A stretch of DNA of 64,000 bases from Holothuria scabra (lineage: Eukaryota; Echinodermata; Holothuroidea; Aspidochirotida; Holothuriidae). Of the stretch, positions 44,660-55,997 are shown piece after piece. How positions within the stretch are numbered: position 1 is the stretch's first letter; the number at the start of each line of letters is the position of its first letter. The position numbers and the translations under genes were made by a program. The stretch covers positions 30,299,455 to 30,363,454 of the forward strand of contig CM074180.1 in the NCBI GenBank assembly GCA_037179385.1, read 5' to 3'. The notes below the pieces were generated by a model, which saw only the letters and a program-made list of their open reading frames with translations, searched no databases and was not told the DNA's origin.

Positions 44660-46640
44660 TGGTCCCCCAGTTCTCAAGTTTGGCTAGTAGGACCCTGTAT
44701 ACAAAGCCTTCTCCCAAATTGGATCCGTTTATTGCAACGATTTGGAACACATTGGAGAAGTTGCATCAATTGCAATCTGCTATAGTTAAGTGCATAAAAC
44801 AACTTTTAAACATGTTCGGTCGCAACTCTCCATTAGACTCAATCTGTGCACATTTTCATTGATGAGTTAATTGTAACTCATTTCAAATGTGAAGTGGAAG
44901 GGAAAAGACAACCCAAATTTTAAAAAAAGAAAAAACTTTGTTATAGACAAAGGGGGGGGGGTGCACCTTAGAAAAATTTTCAATCCTCTAAAAATAAATA
45001 TTACTTTTGACTTAATATACATGCATATTTCCCTTGCCATCTTTCTCTGGATGTATAAACTACGTCTGGCTGCGGATCTGCCTATTGAAAGCTATGATAC
45101 GTCATAGAACTAAGAAATCTAACCAAAACATTTTTCAGTAATACGCAATAAAATAGCATGTAGGCTATTTCCGAAATTTGTAACTGCTTGCCATATACCT
45201 GGTTTGCGGTTTCGTATTTTCCTGACACGGCGTAACTGTTTAATGCAAGGTAAACTGTAGGTTCTGCTCATTTGAATGTAGTTTTGGATGCATGTTTGTA
45301 AGCATATTAAATCTTTTCGTGATGACGATGTATATTGTTTCTAGTTTTTAAAGGTTCTAAAAATATAGCCGTCTTCCGTCAGGCCCGTGGTCAAAGAGGG
45401 AGAACGGTACCACCGCTGCTCAACCTTTCCCTTAAAAATCTTACAATAAAAATTTCTGTTTGAGTCAACATATCTAGCCCTGCAAAAATCGTCAGCTGTA
45501 AGTTAGCTATTTCTCCAGATCAGGACGAAGTTTTATTTATTCAATACGTTTTTTGAATACAGACATCATATGCCTTTTACCTATGAATATCTACTATATC
45601 ATTTAGAGATAACCTGCGGACAAGTACAAATACGAACGAATAGAATTTGTTTTAAAAGAATACTAACAAATAGGGCAACAAAACAGTGAAAAAAGATTCA
45701 TTTCATGAAGTGTAAATACAATACTGTTGTCTAGATTTAAAAAAAAAAAACGAAGAAGAAAAAACCTTATTGCGTTTAGATCTCAATTGTTGGCTTTAAA
45801 CGATGCTTTACGAAAGACGCCATTTTTACAGTTGAATATAATTTATCTCTGTAGGTAATTAAAATTGTTAAGTACCGTTCGAGATAACATCTTTAGAACA
45901 AACGACTGATAGTTATAGACTATGTCATCAACTTTTCATTCAACGTTTTCATTCGATATCTTCCCAGCAGGTCTTCTCTTTCTCGCTTTTGAAAAAAAAA
46001 ATCATCTCGGTTGTATGGAGCAAAGATAAAAGGGGTTAAGTTGCAAAAAGAAAAATCGAATTGTATCATTTTTCTTCTTTAAATATGACCGACTAAAGCC
46101 TATTAACTCAAGTAAAAGGCAATTACAAAATTTGCCTCTAACCCTATGGTTTTTCTCTTTGCAAGATATCTTTTATGTGTAAGGGTAGTGTTTTATTTTA
46201 TTTTACTTTGGAAAAGTCAACCAAAACTAATCATCTTTCTTATCACATGTTACTACAATTGACACATGACCTGCTTCATTCATATGAATATGAATTTATT
46301 AAGAAGGCAAAGATGGTTATATTTTCATAGCCTTACAAGTTTCCTACTTTTATAAAGAACCGGGTGACTTTTTATCGTTTACACAAAGATCTTCCCCTCA
46401 TATCACTTTGACAAAATGCCAAAACCTTTCCCACAAGTAGCGATCATCACTGTGATGTCGTTTTGGGCAGGGATTCAATTTGTTTCATTGAAAATAATAT
46501 TATGTAATGTAATGATACGTTGTTCATTTCCAGTCAAATAACGGTTATTTCCCCCCTACAAACTGAACTTCTCCAGTCTTCACGGTTTGAAGTTTCGCTT
46601 CTCTCCTTTCTTCTTCTTAAATTCAATACGAAAATCACTC
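44660..46640. other. AT-rich spacer
   Basis: A G8-type run at 44953 is the only element-like trace. No frame with convincing borders. Confidence 0.35.
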
Positions 46641-46659
46641 CCGGCCAGTCAACGTTCCC

Positions 46660-47052
46660 GTGGACCTACGTGACTCAGTGATACGTGACTATTCGACACC
46701 AGGCTGCAGGATACAGGAATGTTCCGCACATACGCCGTCTGCTTCTTATACAAATATCCGAGTGTACTTTTCCATAACGTCAACTCAACAAGCCTCCTCT
46801 ACTGTGTATCTGACGGTATGGATTAACCGAGTGGGTCCACTAGTTTCTTTAATGTTCATTTTATCCTCTAATTCTAAAACTGTAGTCCTGCTAACATATA
46901 CGGCCTATTGGCTTTATTTCGTTGAACAATTTGGAAAGATAATCGTACACCTTTGTAACGTATCATTGCCCCAACTTTGTGCTAAGATGAAAACTTTTCG
47001 TTTGGCCCATAATCATTTTTACAACACTACACTTTCTTTATTTCATATGTAA
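46660..47052 (+). other. Long open frame of uncertain status, 130 codons
   Basis: A frame from a TTG-type start gives …SVIRDYSTPGCRIQECSAHT… and a hydrophobic middle (…LVSLMFILSS…). The first 150 bp are richer in GC than the flanks. There is no ATG at the start, no clear acceptor or donor, and no recognised domain. It may contain a first exon of another frame or be chance. Confidence 0.18.
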
Positions 47053-48026
47053 GCTTCACGTAGTTTCTAAAAATGCTCATTCCTTTTTTCGACAAGAGTT
47101 ACCGCTGTTACTGGAAAGGTAGGACTCCGACACGGTCTGTACAAAAGCATAAGTGTGTTATATACCAAGTTAGTGGCTCCCAGGCTCAGACGTTCAGCCT
47201 CAGACACCAACGGATATCGCAACATTACCATGGCAACAAGTCACTTTAACGTTAGAATCACTCGACCTATGCCGAACCTATTGACCTTTGCACAAGACGG
47301 TAGAAAGACATTGACAAACATGAATGTTACTCAGCTGATCTGCGTTGTGTCAGCGGGTTGACACGTTCTCTGTAGACTCACTTGGCACGTATTAATAACA
47401 ACACACAACTAGAAGCCTTCCAGCTGACTTTATAAAGTGTCGTTGTTGTCTATTTTATTTCTCTTTGGTTTGAGAAGAGACGAACATAGTTTTGAATTTC
47501 GGTCGGCATTTGGCGGGTCATTCGAATATTTAAGAAAGAGATTTCAGATCACGACTTGGGGGAGTTTCCGGCAGAAAGCTTTATTTTTCTAAGAATTGAT
47601 GGGATGCTTGGAAATAAATTTGAAAACAATAGCTATTGTTTTTAAATTCACAACTTCTACAAAACAACTGGAATCTGCCATAACCCAGCCGGTAATTTTT
47701 CCCCTTCACCCTGTCTCGATACGAGAACTGACGTGTGCAATCATTACTTATAAGAATAAAGAAATGCATTAAAACTAAGTTTGAGATTTCTAAAATAACC
47801 CCAGTTATGTAATTTCTTCACTCGATTAAAAGAAAATATTTACCAACCTTACACAAGCAGGACTAGCATAAGTTCGACTGTACTATAACTTCGTTCCACA
47901 GAAGACCAAGGCACTGTCAGCTCCTCTGAGGGGCGCTCATCATTTTCGGTCAAGACTCGAGAGAAAACTGAATCCGCACCAAATCTAAAATGCAGCCAAC
48001 AGATCTCCGTCGTCATGCATGTAAAA

Positions 48027-48233
48027 TTAATGCTTAAGACACGTATACAATAAAACACTTCCTGATTTCCACAAAATCGCTGCTGGCATAGAGAATAAGT
48101 TGGTCTTCAGCTCTCCGACTCTTGCAGTCGGTGCTGGCTCTACAAATGTAACGGAAAGGCTTCGCTTGTACTGTTTATACTCCGCAGCATCGCGCAATTG
48201 ATATTCAAACAACGTTCCAAGTGCCCCGAACAT
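48027..48233 (-). CDS. Candidate first exon or small gene with TATA box
   Basis: ATG at 48233 opens MFGALGTLFEYQLRDAAEYK, then a basic middle and a hydrophobic end, 68 codons to a TAA. The coding stretch is GC-richer than its flanks. A TATA word lies about 60 bp upstream (48291-48300), which would put transcription start near 48265 and leave a short leader. No donor is obvious inside the frame. A second frame (ATG near 48016, MTTEICWLHFRFGADSVF…) follows on the same strand. Not recognised. Confidence 0.33.
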   Translation of the reverse strand: MFGALGTLFEYQLRDAAEYKQYKRSLSVTFVEPAPTARVGELKTNLFSMPAAILWKSGSVLLYTCLKH

Positions 48234-48290
48234 TTCTAACACGTAAGCCCCGAAAGCAAAATTGAAAGCGGTTGAGCTTTGGCTGGAATA

Positions 48291-48300
48291 GTATATAGGA
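48291..48300 (-). promoter_or_regulatory. TATA-like word upstream of the 48233 ATG
   Basis: On the minus strand TCCTATATAC, at the expected distance (about 30 bp) from a plausible start and about 60 bp from the ATG. In AT-rich DNA such words are common, so this only supports the frame downstream. Confidence 0.25.
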
Positions 48301-48715
48301 CTGTCAGCCCGTGTTTTGGGCTGGTAGGGGGTATGACCATTTTACTGTTGCCACCTAATGCAACATAGTCACATAATACTTTCAAAACAAAAAAAACATG
48401 ATAGTTATTTCATGAGCAAACATGCACAAAAGAAGTTACAACCCACAACAACTGTTTTTCACTGGCAATACGTGGGCCTACCAGCGAAAAGTTGTGGGTG
48501 TATGGCAAGTCACAAAGTAAATTCATTGAATGGGATGAATCAATTAACTCATTTAATGTTTCAAACTTGTCAGCTTGCGGTAACGATTTCTATATTTAGG
48601 CCTAATCCCGACAGAAATTTCATACGAATGATTCAACGAATCATAACTCTGTTGGTGCAAGTGTGTGTTATTCTACCCCTTTGGTTAGTGTGATCATAAA
48701 ATTGCTGTTCCACAG

Positions 48716-48741
48716 TATGTCATATTGGATGATAAACAAAG
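48716..48741 (+). CDS. Possible 26-bp microexon
   Basis: AATTGCTGTTCCACAG precedes and AACAAAG|GTAAGT follows, both near consensus, leaving 26 bp open as YVILDDKQ. Microexons of this size are known in animals. There is no neighbouring exon to link it with. Confidence 0.25.
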
Positions 48742-49099
48742 GTAAGTTATAATGCTGCCATAGTTAAGGAAAAAAGAATAACCGTAGATTAATGTACCTG
48801 AGAATACCATCCGCATGTATGAAAAAACATAACATAAGATTAGGTTCATTTTTTACGACTCTTTATATGTGGATTTAAGTTTATAAAGCGAGACATGGGG
48901 TGAAAGTTTTTTACCGTGACAGAGCAATTCTTTTACTATACGTCGAGGGTGTGTCGGGAATGTTCTGAGAATAAAAGTGATGATCAAAGGCGTATGACCT
49001 CTGCTTTGGTGTGAGAGGGCAAGGTTTAGTCTGCCAGAAAAAATATTAAAACCAATAGACCGTGGCTGATAAGATGAACTTCATTGCCAGATGGGGGAG

Positions 49100-49340
49100 A
49101 GGGGAGGATTCTCTCTGAACGAAATATGAAATTCTACCGGAAAGACTACACGCGGAGCGCCACTACTAGTTGGCGCGGAACGTCCAAAACAATTTGAAAA
49201 ATCACGCCCGGGCTCAGATAGCCGACAAGCATTTTCTATAGACTTGTAAGTAAAATATCAGCTCATGTCACTTTGCGCTTTCCAGTTTGCATTCGCAAAA
49301 AAGCTTTCCGCTCTGCATACCTGCCCTCCCCCCTCCCCCC
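49100..49340. repeat. Fragment with the CGCTCCG unit
   Basis: CGCGGAGCGCCACTACTAGT followed by TGGCGCGGAACG matches, in the inverted sense, the units at 2410, 2650, 28062 and 28298. A C-rich run lies at 49325-49340. Element borders are lost. Confidence 0.5.
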
Positions 49341-50028
49341 AAAAAGAAAATCGTCTGGTGAGCTTAGGCCATCCCCTTCTGCCTATTACCCTTATTCCTG
49401 CGATATACTCTATTATGGATGTAAGGGATAATTATAAGTTACAAGGATAATAGCAGAAGAAGGTGTCACGAAACTTATCAGAACTTGAGTAGGACAAAAA
49501 ATATAAAATATAAAACAATTGATAAACTGACCAGTAATGAGGAAGGGAGGAAAGATAAAATTATTCTAGAGTAAACACAAGTTTCTTAGCATATTTGGTC
49601 CCCTGAAAAGGATTTGCCCCTTAACTATATGTAGTGCTACTCGCCTGGTTTTGAAATTTCATTTAATTATATACTTTTTTACATCTGACTATAAAGACAA
49701 CTTGTAAAAATGCATTAAGTGCCATATAAAGCCCCTTTACGGCCGACTAAATCACACGATTACTTGACTGTTCGGATTCGTCTATATTGAAAAGCATATT
49801 AGTACCCCATAACTACAAAAAGTAATCGAAACTATGGTTCAGCCGAACTTCCAGTCAGGGTACGGATTACTCTCTAGGCTATCATTTCTTTGAAAATATT
49901 ATTGCTTGTAATATGAAGGGAATAAGTAGTTGTTTTAAACTAAATCCACTATTTCGAAAAATTACCTTAATCTTACAAACTCTTACTTCCCTTGCTGATA
50001 TCTTTTATGATGTTTCAAGACATAAATA

Positions 50029-50247
50029 CACTCTAAAAATGTGGTCAGCAATTGAGCACTTATTTTGCCCCCACTTTGAAAACACGTTCAAATTCTAAAC
50101 GTGTTAAGAAATTAAACACTTAGTGTTCAACAATCAAAAATAAATTTCTAGGAATAAGACACTGGTGTTTAGCATCTAATCGTATTTACAAAGTGGGACA
50201 AAAGTGTTAAGAAAACGTTCAATTCCTAAACACTTTTCTAGAATGTG
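50029..50247. mobile_element. Short TIR element with CACTC ends, copy 2
   Basis: CACTCTAAAAATGTG at the left; the right end inverted reads CACATTCTAGAAAAGTG. The interior has AAACACTTAGTGTT and GTGTTTAG words as in the copy at 35348-35550. Confidence 0.6.
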
Positions 50248-50533
50248 TTGCATTTTCTTGAAACGCGAATAGTTGTTCTTCATGAGCTCATCTTTTCAGA
50301 AAACATTTTTCAACCTGTTTGAAAAGAGCCACACAAAATTTAGGATACCAAGGTTATAAATGTTCAAATAAGTGGGTAACTACATTTTGACTGAAAAAAC
50401 GAGGACTTGTCAGTAATGGTTGTCATTAATTGAAAAAAAAAATCAAATGTTTTGCTCCTAATTTTCTAAGCACTTCTACCGTTTACTCCTCTGGTATGTT
50501 ATTGTTTGGTAAACTGCATTTTCCTTAATCCTC

Positions 50534-50720
50534 TTAGGGCCACATAAGAAACAGATGGAGAAACCAATCCCAGGAGCAGGCACACAAAAGGAAATGATTC
50601 AAAATAAATTTTGTAAAAGGGCCAAAGGAGCGCTCAAATAAGAGCATTCCCACGGCCCTTAAGAGTTCGGCCATGCATATAGCGTTTGAAACCTCATGAA
50701 TAACTTTCTTTTGCAATGTC
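50534..50720 (-). CDS. Possible TM2-TM3-like exon of an adhesion GPCR
   Basis: After TCTCACTGTAAG on the minus strand the frame reads LQKKVIHEVSNAICMAELL, then about 20 residues, then FILNHFLLCACSWDWFLH and a stop. In adhesion GPCRs TM2 has an IH…AELL-type pattern and TM3 an LLHYFLL..W pattern at about this distance. The conserved TM3-start cysteine is not seen and the frame ends in a stop right after TM3, so this would be a relic or misread exon. It lies downstream of the GAIN-like exons on the same strand, the expected order. Confidence 0.22.
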
Positions 50721-51965
50721 TTACAGTGAGATGTAGCCCTCTCTTCTCCGCCGAAGGGTTTTGTTATCAAATGAGGTCACTTTGATTGATTCGACAGAAG
50801 TAATGATAAGATCTCAAGATAGTAACCTCAAATACCCCATACTGCCATATATGATAATGAACTTCATTAAACTAAGCTCGTGGACATCCTTTCACCCATG
50901 TTAATATAAAATTGAAGGAAAACACAAACCTTGGACTTTTAAAACTTTAGAGCATTCTAGAGGACTCAGTTTGGGTGACAAAGTTATTTGCGACTTTAAC
51001 ATCTTTATTTTTGTAGAAGTGAATTTTTAAGAGATGTATTCCTAAAATTTTAACGATCTTAAAAACATGTATGGAAAGAAGGCAAAATATAAATACAATG
51101 AAACTGATAGTTCAATCAAAATTGAAAATGCCTCACTTGATGTGAAATATTATGTTCCAAGTAAGGGATTGCATCTTGTATACAAAAGATTTCGTGAATT
51201 ATTTTCTTTCCTCTTTCCTCGTTTTCATTTTAAAGAAATACAAGTGAATTCCTTCAATTTTACTAACACTGACACTTTCTTGAACACTAAATTTAATAGA
51301 ATTAATATATATGTGATATTCTACCAAGTTTTGTCATTTTGAGGTCGTTGTTCATGTGGAAAAAGTTGTAGTGTAAAACTGGAACGAATAAATCGGTATC
51401 TCGGAATGGAAGGGGCAATTGTCGCCATGCAGGAAGAGAAACATGTCAGACATGCAGTCTACATGCTTTGTGTGCCCAAACGTGTGTTCTTCGTGATAAG
51501 TAAATGGTATTGCTTAAAGCGAACTCTGAGCTGGTTACTTCCGCGAAGGATGAACATTTACACCGAGTTGCACTTACATGTAAGAAATACAATGGACCAA
51601 AATATAAAACATTGTAAAGAGATAACTAAGTTTGAAGAAAAGACCCAAACAGGTCTTGTTTAAACACCTGGAATTACCAAAGTATGTACTTAAAAGAAAC
51701 CGAATTTTATTTTATTTTCAAGAATGAACAACACATTCGAAGTATTCCTTAAAATATAGCTTAACATAGTTAGCAAAAGTTTCAGTAATACCGTACTTCA
51801 TCAATAACACAAACTCACAAACCGAAGACCTATTTGAAGGGATGAAATTTATTACAAAGTTTCCCCTAAATTGAACTTAACTTGCAATTAAGTTGGAAAG
51901 AAAAGATTAAGGAAGGGTGGAAAATCGCTTAAACGTAATTTACAAGAAATTGTAAGGTTTGTTAC

Positions 51966-52118
51966 CTTCTGGAGGAGATTGCTCGTTTTCAAGCTTGTCT
52001 GTTCCCGTCGCTTCAGCTGGAGCACAGAGGTGTCGTCCAAAATTTTGGTGGCGCTATCACTGATCGTTTGCAAGATTCGACTGAGAACCTTTCGAAGTAG
52101 AGTGTTCCAAAAATGGAG
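51966..52118 (-). CDS. Candidate exon resembling an adhesion-GPCR GAIN subdomain A
   Basis: Minus frame: LHFWNTLLRK, VLSRILQTISDSATKILDD, then SVLQLKRREQTSLKTSNLLQK, ending CTCCAGAAG|GTAACA, a strong donor. The upstream border may be CCGACCCTCAG|CTCC (52118) or CTTCGAAAG|GTTCTC (52088); both keep phase 0. The pattern I..IS….LLD…….LL..V is typical of the helical GAIN subdomain A of adhesion GPCRs (known family feature). The assignment is inference from pattern only; GAIN subdomain B and the GPS cleavage motif were not found downstream. Confidence 0.35.
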
Positions 52119-52379
52119 CTGAGGGTCGGATTTCATGATTGTAACATAGTAATTAATATAAAACTACGATACGTACATCTTTTGCGTTCTATTGTAATTG
52201 AGATACTTAACACATTTTATCCCCAAGTTAGCTTAACCACTTTTGTGGTAGTTCAGAGAAAAATTTGCTCATAGGCTAGAAAAATGCTCAGTGCAATGGA
52301 AAAAATATTGGTGCGTGCGTGCCAATTGTTTAACTGTCTTAATTAACCAAGCAGTTTTCGAAATGAAACAAGAAAATGA

Positions 52380-52492
52380 TTGATTTGAGGATCTCTTGAG
52401 TTCGGTTTTGATCCATCAACTTGTCAATTTTGATATTTTCATATTTTTTGATGAGTTCGACTATAGAGGTGGCGCACTTGATAAACTCGTTT
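52380..52492 (-). CDS. Candidate exon upstream of the GAIN-like exon
   Basis: After AAAAATTCCTTTAG (a good acceptor at 52493) the minus frame reads NEFIKCATSIVELIKKYENI followed by KIDKLMDQNRTQEILKS. It is helical and amphipathic, as would fit the helices before the segment at 51966-52118. The donor is unclear (a GTTAAT in phase 0 lies farther down at about 52345), so the 3' border is approximate. Confidence 0.3.
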
Positions 52493-53743
52493 CTAAAGGA
52501 ATTTTTATTATTTTTCAATGACGTAAAAACATTTCCAGACAATCAACAAGTTATGCAAGTATGAAATAGAGTCTAGTATGAAAAGGCCTATAGCGCCGCC
52601 ACTCAAATATGAACTTCAAACACAAATGGAGTTGTAATGATACTAAAAGCGGTTTCCTTATGTGATATTAAGGATAAAAATCACCGAAAGTCGCCCTACT
52701 GTAGTTTAAGTTAAACTAACTCGAGATTCTATCTTTATTGATTCAGAACATGTACGGGTACTGATCATTACAAGTTTTCCTCCTAGTCGCTACTGCAAAC
52801 AGGTTTGGTTCAACATTGGTCGAAAATATCTGATGTCCAAATGTTTTGTGACAGCCTTATTTTCGGACCATTCTCTCCCCTCCCGCCATTTTGACAAAAA
52901 GGTGAAATCCGTATATCAACGTTACACGTTTTCTCCTGCTCAAATGATGGGTATATCTGATTGGATTACAACCTGTGTACCCGGCCATCAAAGAAACGGA
53001 TTCGTCATGTTCCTTGATAATTATCCTTGCGTATGGGGGACTATATGGGGACTATATGAGCAAAACCTCCTATAAAGAAGAGGTTTGAAAGGGAAATTTT
53101 AGGACGTCAAGGTTAGACGTTTGATGACATGTGTGGATGACATTTTCCTATGTAACAGTAACAGGAACGAGTCAACCTAAATCAGTCAGTACTAACACAC
53201 ACGAATATGTAAAAGGAGTTTCATTTGTTCAATCAGATTCTTAAAGCAACGAGTCAAATATTTGGATGCGTGAAAAAAGGGAAAATCACATGATATATAC
53301 TGTTCCACCTCCCTAATTCTCCCGCTTTACAATTTTGTGGTTTATAGAAAATTTTACAAGTGAAACGGAAAGATAAAGAAACTTGCCTTATCTCTGAACT
53401 GCTCCATTTTAAATCACCCAAACTTTAGCTGTTTGGAATTTCTCTGTAATTTCAAGTTGTACCAGCATGTTTTCAACGGACTTCCTAAACTAGCATTGGT
53501 ACACGTCGTGAATGGCAAATGTGTAGTTGAAAACAAGACTAATTCTTAGCCGCATTCGATCACTGAAATTTATATCCTCTCAAACACAAGCTCGGTAGTT
53601 TTAAATATAAGTATATAAAAAGCAAGCAACTTCGGCTCATGTGAAGCAATTCAAAATGCAGTAACGCTCACACAGTCACACATTTAAAAATCAAAGTTTT
53701 GGAAACTTTCTCCGACTAATGTCAATAAAAAAATATCGAAAAT

Positions 53744-53951
53744 TTGTTCAATATGACACCGGTCAACGACAGTGCTCTTTCCCATCTTCCTTTCGTGGAA
53801 GTCCGAATTGTCCCCAATAGCCGCTCCAAATTCCAAAAAGGGCAGAAATTCCAGCGAGCTCCCCTCGCCCCAAACTTCGCTCCTGATAAAGTGACATTCT
53901 CACTTGAAAAATTCTTATTTGGCCCCTGGAAAATGTGTAATTACGCCACTG
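53744..53951. repeat. hAT-like right end with C-rich interior
   Basis: ATGTGTAATTACGCCACTG ends at 53951, an inverted CAGTGGCGTAATTAC end. CCCCTCGCCCC and GGCCCCTGG lie inside, as in other elements here. No left partner was found. The 135-codon open frame over it is therefore not taken as a gene. Confidence 0.4.
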
Positions 53952-54489
53952 ATTTAGTACATCCCAAACACAAATCACGGATCCACCCGGGTAAAGGCTT
54001 TCTTAATCGTGGAAATTTTGATAGCATTTGTAAACAAAGCAGTATGTTATACATACTGTTTTTTATACCGGTCACAAGCAAAGTAAAACCTAGATCATTT
54101 AATAGTTTCATAAAGCATAAGCGGGTAGTAGTTTTTAGGAAGGGAATGTAATGAAAAAGAAAGTTATCAATAATTTGGAAAGATTGACCATAATCGTGGA
54201 CTTGACACAACTGAAAGAGATTCTCAATGCCCTCGAAAACTATAAAACGGTGACTGAAAAAAAATTTGGAAATATCACCTTTTAGATTTTAGTTGTATTT
54301 TTGTTCATAACAATGCAGGCATTATAAATAATTACAACATTTCTCCAAATTGAAAAAATATACAGTGGAAAGTTAATTAGAACTTCCAATTACAGCTCTG
54401 TTGTAGGTGGAAGTTTTCTTGCTAAAAGCAATTATTTTGGGTGGGTAAAAATCATGCTGTTAGTTCAGATTTAGACTAAACATGAACCT

Positions 54490-54680
54490 GTCCATGTCTT
54501 AGAGTTTTATTTTTTTTTCTGAAGATAACCATTTGAATTTAATTGAATTAAAAACCAATTTGTAATAAAAACCGAAATCAAGGGACATTAATTTGAGTTG
54601 ATTTCAGTTTTACATACTTAAATTGAAATAAATGGAACTGAAATAAATACAATTGAAATAAAACGAATTAAAGTTGCTTT
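54490..54680. repeat. Low-complexity AT-rich repeat
   Basis: GAAATAAAT-type words recur three times at 54625-54662 (…TTGAAATAAATGG…TGAAATAAATAC…TTGAAATAAAACG). Simple sequence with no coding content. Confidence 0.5.
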
Positions 54681-55731
54681 GAAGGAATGGACTAAGTGAA
54701 ATTGAATTGGCTTCATGAAAAGAATTAAATGGCGATAAAAATGACTGTTAAAAAACCCTCAAGGAACCGAGGAATATTTCAACACTATCAATATATTTTT
54801 TTCTTATCCACTTCAAAACAAACTATTTTTCTGTTTCACCGTACGCTCCGACTGATAAAAACTCTGTACAGCTTTTAAGGAAAGATTCAAATTGATCAAA
54901 GAAAGATGTTGCGTGATCTAGTCCTTTTTTGATAGATATAACGAAATTCGATCTTTTTTGAATGGGTCGTGATAATTTCTGAAGGAATACTTGTTGACAG
55001 TTTTTTTCTTTTAACGGTCAGTGTAAAGTGCACTTGAACTTACAATGAAAATTCATGAAGTTTACCTGACCCTGGAGAGGTCACTGGCTATGAAGAACGA
55101 TCACGAGAAATCATAACTTCATTTGCTGAAAATGAAGGGGACCAAGAGAAACTTGAATTAAGATTAGATCGACGTCACATGGTGTTGAAATGATCACGCT
55201 TTGTCGCCCCACGGACGACTTCCCACTGCGAAGAACGTAAATATAACACAATAACGGAAGTGTTTCCTCTCATAGACTTTTATTATCATTTATTTTGTGT
55301 AGTGATTCCAATCCAATTGGAAAAGAAAAACAAGAAAAACGGTTAAATTTGTCACGATATTTAGGTTTGATTATTATTACAACGACCTTAACCATTTATT
55401 CAAAGTATTTATGCATTTTGCCTTTACCTTTTACTTTATAATTTTGTCTGTGGTATATAATTCAGAAATGAATCAGAAGTCTTCAGAAATAAACAAATAT
55501 ATAATGGAATAAATAAAGAGGAAGTTACTTACGAAATTCCATACTCATGCAACTTGTGCAAAGTAAAATTTAACCCGGTTTAGATAAAGAAAACAATGTA
55601 AATCATTTAAATTTGGGTATTAAAATCTTAACCACATGCAATCATAATAGCACGACAGAATGTGCTCCAGTTTGAGTACCTCATCCCAAGAAAAAATTTA
55701 ACTTCTCCTAACTCTGAAGTTATTTTTCTTC

Positions 55732-55997
55732 TTAAAGGGTTGGAGCAGTCGCCCCAAACTTATTGAAACAACAGGTTCACTCATAATTCTTTTTTATTTT
55801 GCTTCCAAGAAACTTTCATGATACTTCAGAACTTAATGTTTCATTTTTTAAGCTAAAGCACTAAAATAGTCTCACTGAATTTCACAAAAAATTGAGAAAA
55901 ATATTGTCACATGATTCTAAAGGACCATCCATGAAACAGGATGGTCCTTGGCCCTACTACACTTAATCAAGTTGGGGTTATAACATTTTTCCTTTAA
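55732..55997 (+). mobile_element. TTAA MITE family B, copy 4
   Basis: Opens TTAAAGGGTTGGAGCAGTCG and ends at CCTTTAA; TTAA at both borders (55732-55735, 55994-55997). TATTGTCACATGATTCT and CCATCCATGAAACAGGATGG correspond to the usual interior. In this copy AAGGACCATCC (55920-55930) and GGATGGTCCTT (55939-55949) form a perfect 11-bp hairpin absent from the other copies. Confidence 0.8.

Noticed and set aside
53744..54151. 135-codon open frame as a gene
   Set aside because: It starts at a non-ATG codon and spans a hAT-like end with C-rich sequence; the opposite strand is open too.
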